From Methylocapsa sp. (GTDB lineage: Bacteria; Pseudomonadota; Alphaproteobacteria; Rhizobiales; Beijerinckiaceae), in assembly GCA_017353815.1 (NCBI GenBank), contig JAFMSB010000038.1:1-9895 (forward strand): a DNA stretch of 9,895 nt, given 5' to 3'. Shown one piece after another: positions 7,981-9,895 of the stretch; positions within the stretch are counted from its first letter, which is position 1; each line of letters begins with the position of its first letter. The notes below the pieces were generated by a model, which had not been told where the DNA came from, searched no databases, and saw nothing but the letters and a program-made list of their open reading frames with translations. Both the position numbers and the translations under genes were made by a program.

Positions 7981-8603
7981 CGCATCGGGCTGAATGACCC
8001 CGCAGGAGACGATAAGCTTGACGGCATCGTCGGGGCTTACCGGAAGCTCAATGACCTCGCGTGCGGGAAGATAAAAAAAGCCCGTCGTCGGTTTGGGTGT
8101 GCATGGCAGAAACAGCGAAATATGATCCTTCTCCGGGGAATTCGATCATACCGACCTTGCGGAGGGTCGTTCCGGAACTGGAAAACACCGTCAAACAAAT
8201 CTCCGTTGCACTTTTATAAATCGAGCGGACGATAGGCATGCGCGCCAATATCGTTTCGCCCATTCGGATGAGTGTTCGCCCGGCAAGATTTGCGGCGAGA
8301 AATCTTAGGAGAGTGAGCCCGAAAAACGCCATGATCACGCCAAAGCCGTGAAGCTGGAGAGGCACATAGCTCTCCGGCCAGAAGCCTTGGGGGAGAAGGC
8401 GCTTGACCAAGCTGTCGGTTGTGTCGACGAACCACCAGACGATATAGACGGTCGTGGCAAGAGGACCGGCCACGGCGACGCCATTCAGGAACCAAGTTGC
8501 AAATGCGCGTGCCAAGGCCCGAGCCATTATCGCTATAAGCGGGGCCGGAGCCCGGCGAAATAGGCGCTTCGTCAGGCGGCGTGTTCGAAAGAGCCTCTGG
8601 CAT
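7981..8603 (-). pseudogene. Broken DUF502 family membrane protein gene
   Basis: Homology to the DUF502 inner-membrane family is spread over three minus-strand frames. From the ATG at 8603 the frame gives a plausible N-terminus ending GLGTRICN. It continues in a second frame as WFLNGVAVAGPLATTVYIVW, as if one T had been inserted near 8494-8495. That frame carries both membrane segments and ARMPIVRSIYKSA, up to KVGMIEFP near 8137. The conserved end, HISLFLPCTPKPTTGFFYLP then VIELPVSPDDAVKLIVSCGV, lies in a third frame from about 8124. At this second join about 20 residues usual in the family are missing, suggesting a frame-breaking deletion. The third frame has no stop until 7747, inside thrB. 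The longest intact product (8048-8527, 159 residues) would lack the conserved C-terminus. DUF502 has no firmly known function. Two lesions argue for real decay over one sequencing error. Confidence 0.8.
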
Positions 8604-8669
8604 GGAAATTGTTTATCAGATCGGCGTGTAACAACGATAATTACGGCCGGAAAATCTTTTCAATTTTTT

Positions 8670-8683
8670 GCCTCTTTGGAGGC
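8670..8683. repeat. Small perfect hairpin at the 5' side of the RNA candidate
   Basis: GCCTC (8670-8674) and GAGGC (8679-8683) enclose TTTG. It is preceded on the plus strand by six T residues, the wrong side for a plus-strand terminator. GGAGGCAG at 8678-8685 recurs at 8880-8887 in the terminator stem, so the 5' GCCTC could pair with that arm instead. Confidence 0.4.
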
Positions 8684-8729
8684 AGTGCGCTGATTTGTGC
8701 GTGACAAGCCAACGATCGTAAGCTACGGT

Positions 8730-8919
8730 GACTTGGTAAGCCGTTCAAGGCCGAAGCCGCGATAAGTTCGGCATAGCAGTCCAAGTCTTGGGAGGACGCC
8801 TGTTTTGCCGCTCCGGCACCGTGGCGTGCGGGTGCCTTTGTTTCTAAGGCCAGCAAACAGGTTATGGACAGGACTTCTAGGAGGCAGGAATACACGCAGT
8901 ATTCCTGCCTCTCTTTTTT
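8730..8919 (+). ncRNA. Candidate structured non-coding RNA, family not recognised
   Basis: This stretch has no credible reading frame but nested complementary segments followed by a strong terminator. GACTTGG (8730-8736) pairs with CCAAGTC (8781-8787) and encloses GCCGAA (8750-8755) with TTCGGC (8767-8772). Next, CCTGTTT (8799-8805) pairs with AAACAGG (8855-8861) and encloses GGCACC (8815-8820) with GGTGCC (8831-8836). All four stems are perfect. The 3' end is set by the terminator at 8881-8919. The 5' end is unknown and could be up to about 40 bases earlier; no convincing promoter is seen (TTGTGC at 8695-8700 is a poor -35). I compared it by eye with SRP RNA, tmRNA, RNase P and common riboswitch cores and saw no match. 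6S RNA is not excluded, though two successive hairpin arms are unlike its single rod. Confidence 0.55.
8881..8919 (+). terminator. Rho-independent terminator
   Basis: GAGGCAGGAATAC (8881-8893) and GTATTCCTGCCTC (8899-8911) form a perfect 13-bp stem with the loop ACGCA, followed by TC and six T residues (8914-8919). The T-tract is on the plus strand only, so it ends rightward transcription. No protein gene lies upstream on this strand for more than 5 kb, which implies an RNA transcript. Confidence 0.92.
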
Positions 8920-9895
8920 AGCCGGTAGAGGCGGCGCGCGTCTGAGATGAAAATGCGATCCGCCTGAGGCGATGAATATCGATAACAGTCATCAACAATC
9001 GGAGTGCTTATCTGTGGGCTTATCGCATGAGGCGAAAAGCTGAGCCAAAACACAGATGCCATTGCGGCAGCCGGATGTGATGGCGCAAAGGTCCGCGCTT
9101 TCGCGGCCATGGATCTTGGATGTGGCGCACCACGGCCAATGGACCCTACTGCCTCGCCGTAGCTCTATGATGGCGCACGCGGGGCTGCGCCAATGGTCGC
9201 GAACCTTGCCGACACTTTCAGCACCTGCTACGGCAACGAATTATCGCACCGGCGGCAAAGCGGTACTCCTCGGCTCGCCGCAGGCGGGATAGCGAGTCAG
9301 CTGGGCCGAAGTTGAGCTCGCGGCGCAGGATAAAGCGCGCGCCGCATTGCGCCATCCCGGTGGAAAACCAAAACCGCAGTGGGTCGCCCCTCATACCACT
9401 TCCAAAATCGGGCTAGCTTTAATCTTCTCTCCGAGTTCCTGCTCAGCGCATTGCAGATCGTATCGCTTCCGCAAATTGAGCCGAAGGCCGGGACCATTTC
9501 CGCGCAGCTTCCTGAGCCGCAATGCCGCGGCAGATGGCGGCGATAGCGCATTTCGAAATGGCGCCCCACTCAGAATAAAACTGCGAACACCTATATTATT
9601 GAAATAACGTTGTAAATATGCATCCGGTTCGGCTGGCGGTCACTGGCTGGCTGGTTTCCCCCACTGAGCCAGGGCGAGGGGTAACAACTCGCCACGGAGA
9701 GAGCCCCGGTGGACGGACCGGAAGAGCTTGATTCCATCGCTTCAAGCTCGCGGCAGTGTCCGCGGCTCCGGTTTAGCCTTCACGATAACCGCGGCCGCAC
9801 TGAACTCGGTAATCGCTGAGTTGTTGATCAGCGCCGAGCCAGCGCCTTACAACGTGAACCGCCAGAATCGTCTTCAAAACCCCAATTTCCGCTTA
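8920..9895. other. About 1 kb with no supported gene
   Basis: Frames of 70-90 codons exist on both strands (for example 9056-9292 plus, 9297-9569 minus, 9347-9607 plus), but they overlap one another and none shows a recognisable motif, a good ribosome site or natural composition. A hairpin TGGCGCA/TGCGCCA lies in the stretch near 9170-9195, and a cluster of small hairpins occupies 9647-9833. The region may be decayed coding sequence or hold RNA; I see nothing firmer. Confidence 0.5.
9647..9833. repeat. Run of six short perfect hairpins
   Basis: Successive inverted repeats are CTGGCT/AGCCAG (9647-9652 with 9667-9672), GGCGAG/CTCGCC (9673-9678, 9688-9693), CCGGT/ACCGG (9706-9710, 9717-9721), GAGCTTGA/TCAAGCTC (9724-9731, 9742-9749), CGCGG/CCGCG (9749-9753, 9760-9764) and CGCTGA/TCAGCG (9814-9819, 9828-9833). 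They are nearly back to back with loops of 6-14 bases. This density suggests structured RNA or a palindromic element, though short stems do arise by chance in GC-rich DNA. Confidence 0.4.

Noticed and set aside
8048..8527. Intact 159-residue DUF502 protein
   Set aside because: The conserved N-terminal and C-terminal parts lie in other frames on either side, so this frame is only the middle of a broken gene.
8641..9110. Minus-strand reading frames 8641-8895 and 8877-9110
   Set aside because: One begins in and the other runs through the plus-strand terminator hairpin; neither has a recognisable motif or ribosome site.
9334..9546. Plus-strand frame of about 70 codons without an ATG
   Set aside because: Part of it looks protein-like, but it has no standard start, no ribosome site and no family I recognise.

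Overview
The window looks chromosomal, GC-rich and alphaproteobacterial. The HslV has the Rhizobiales-style N-terminal extension before its catalytic threonine, the thrB-rnhA overlap is common in that group, and TrpS and HslU read as ordinary alphaproteobacterial orthologs. The order Hyphomicrobiales (Rhizobiales) is a reasonable guess; I cannot support a genus.

Layout. The left part (1-2930) is accessory in character. It holds a stand-alone membrane domain related to the ethylene-binding domain of plant ETR1 (375-920, +), a Phd/YefM antitoxin with no toxin beside it (1125-1379, -), a 416-base gap with a 23-bp tandem repeat, and a solo LuxR-type regulator (1796-2929, +). The middle (3074-7805) is a housekeeping block, all on the minus strand and read from right to left: thrB overlaps rnhA by 4 bases, then come hslV-hslU, then trpS. 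The right part (7981-9895) is decaying or non-coding. It holds a DUF502 membrane-protein gene broken by at least two frame changes, a predicted structured RNA ending in a textbook rho-independent terminator (8881-8919, +), and about 1 kb with no credible gene but a run of small hairpins.

How the genes work together. HslV and HslU form one ATP-dependent protease. They sit behind a heat-shock-like promoter candidate, and a perfect 10-bp inverted repeat has its second arm on the hslV start codon. ThrB and RNase HI are translationally coupled but biochemically unrelated. The left-hand genes have no obvious shared pathway. The ethylene-binding-like protein lacks the kinase output domain of its relatives, and the antitoxin lacks a partner, so both look like remnants or orphan parts.

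The best candidates for new biology are the hslV leader hairpin with its overlapping promoter, the unassigned RNA before the 8881 terminator, and the output-less ethylene-binding domain. All calls rest on reading the sequence and on memory of protein families; no search was run.
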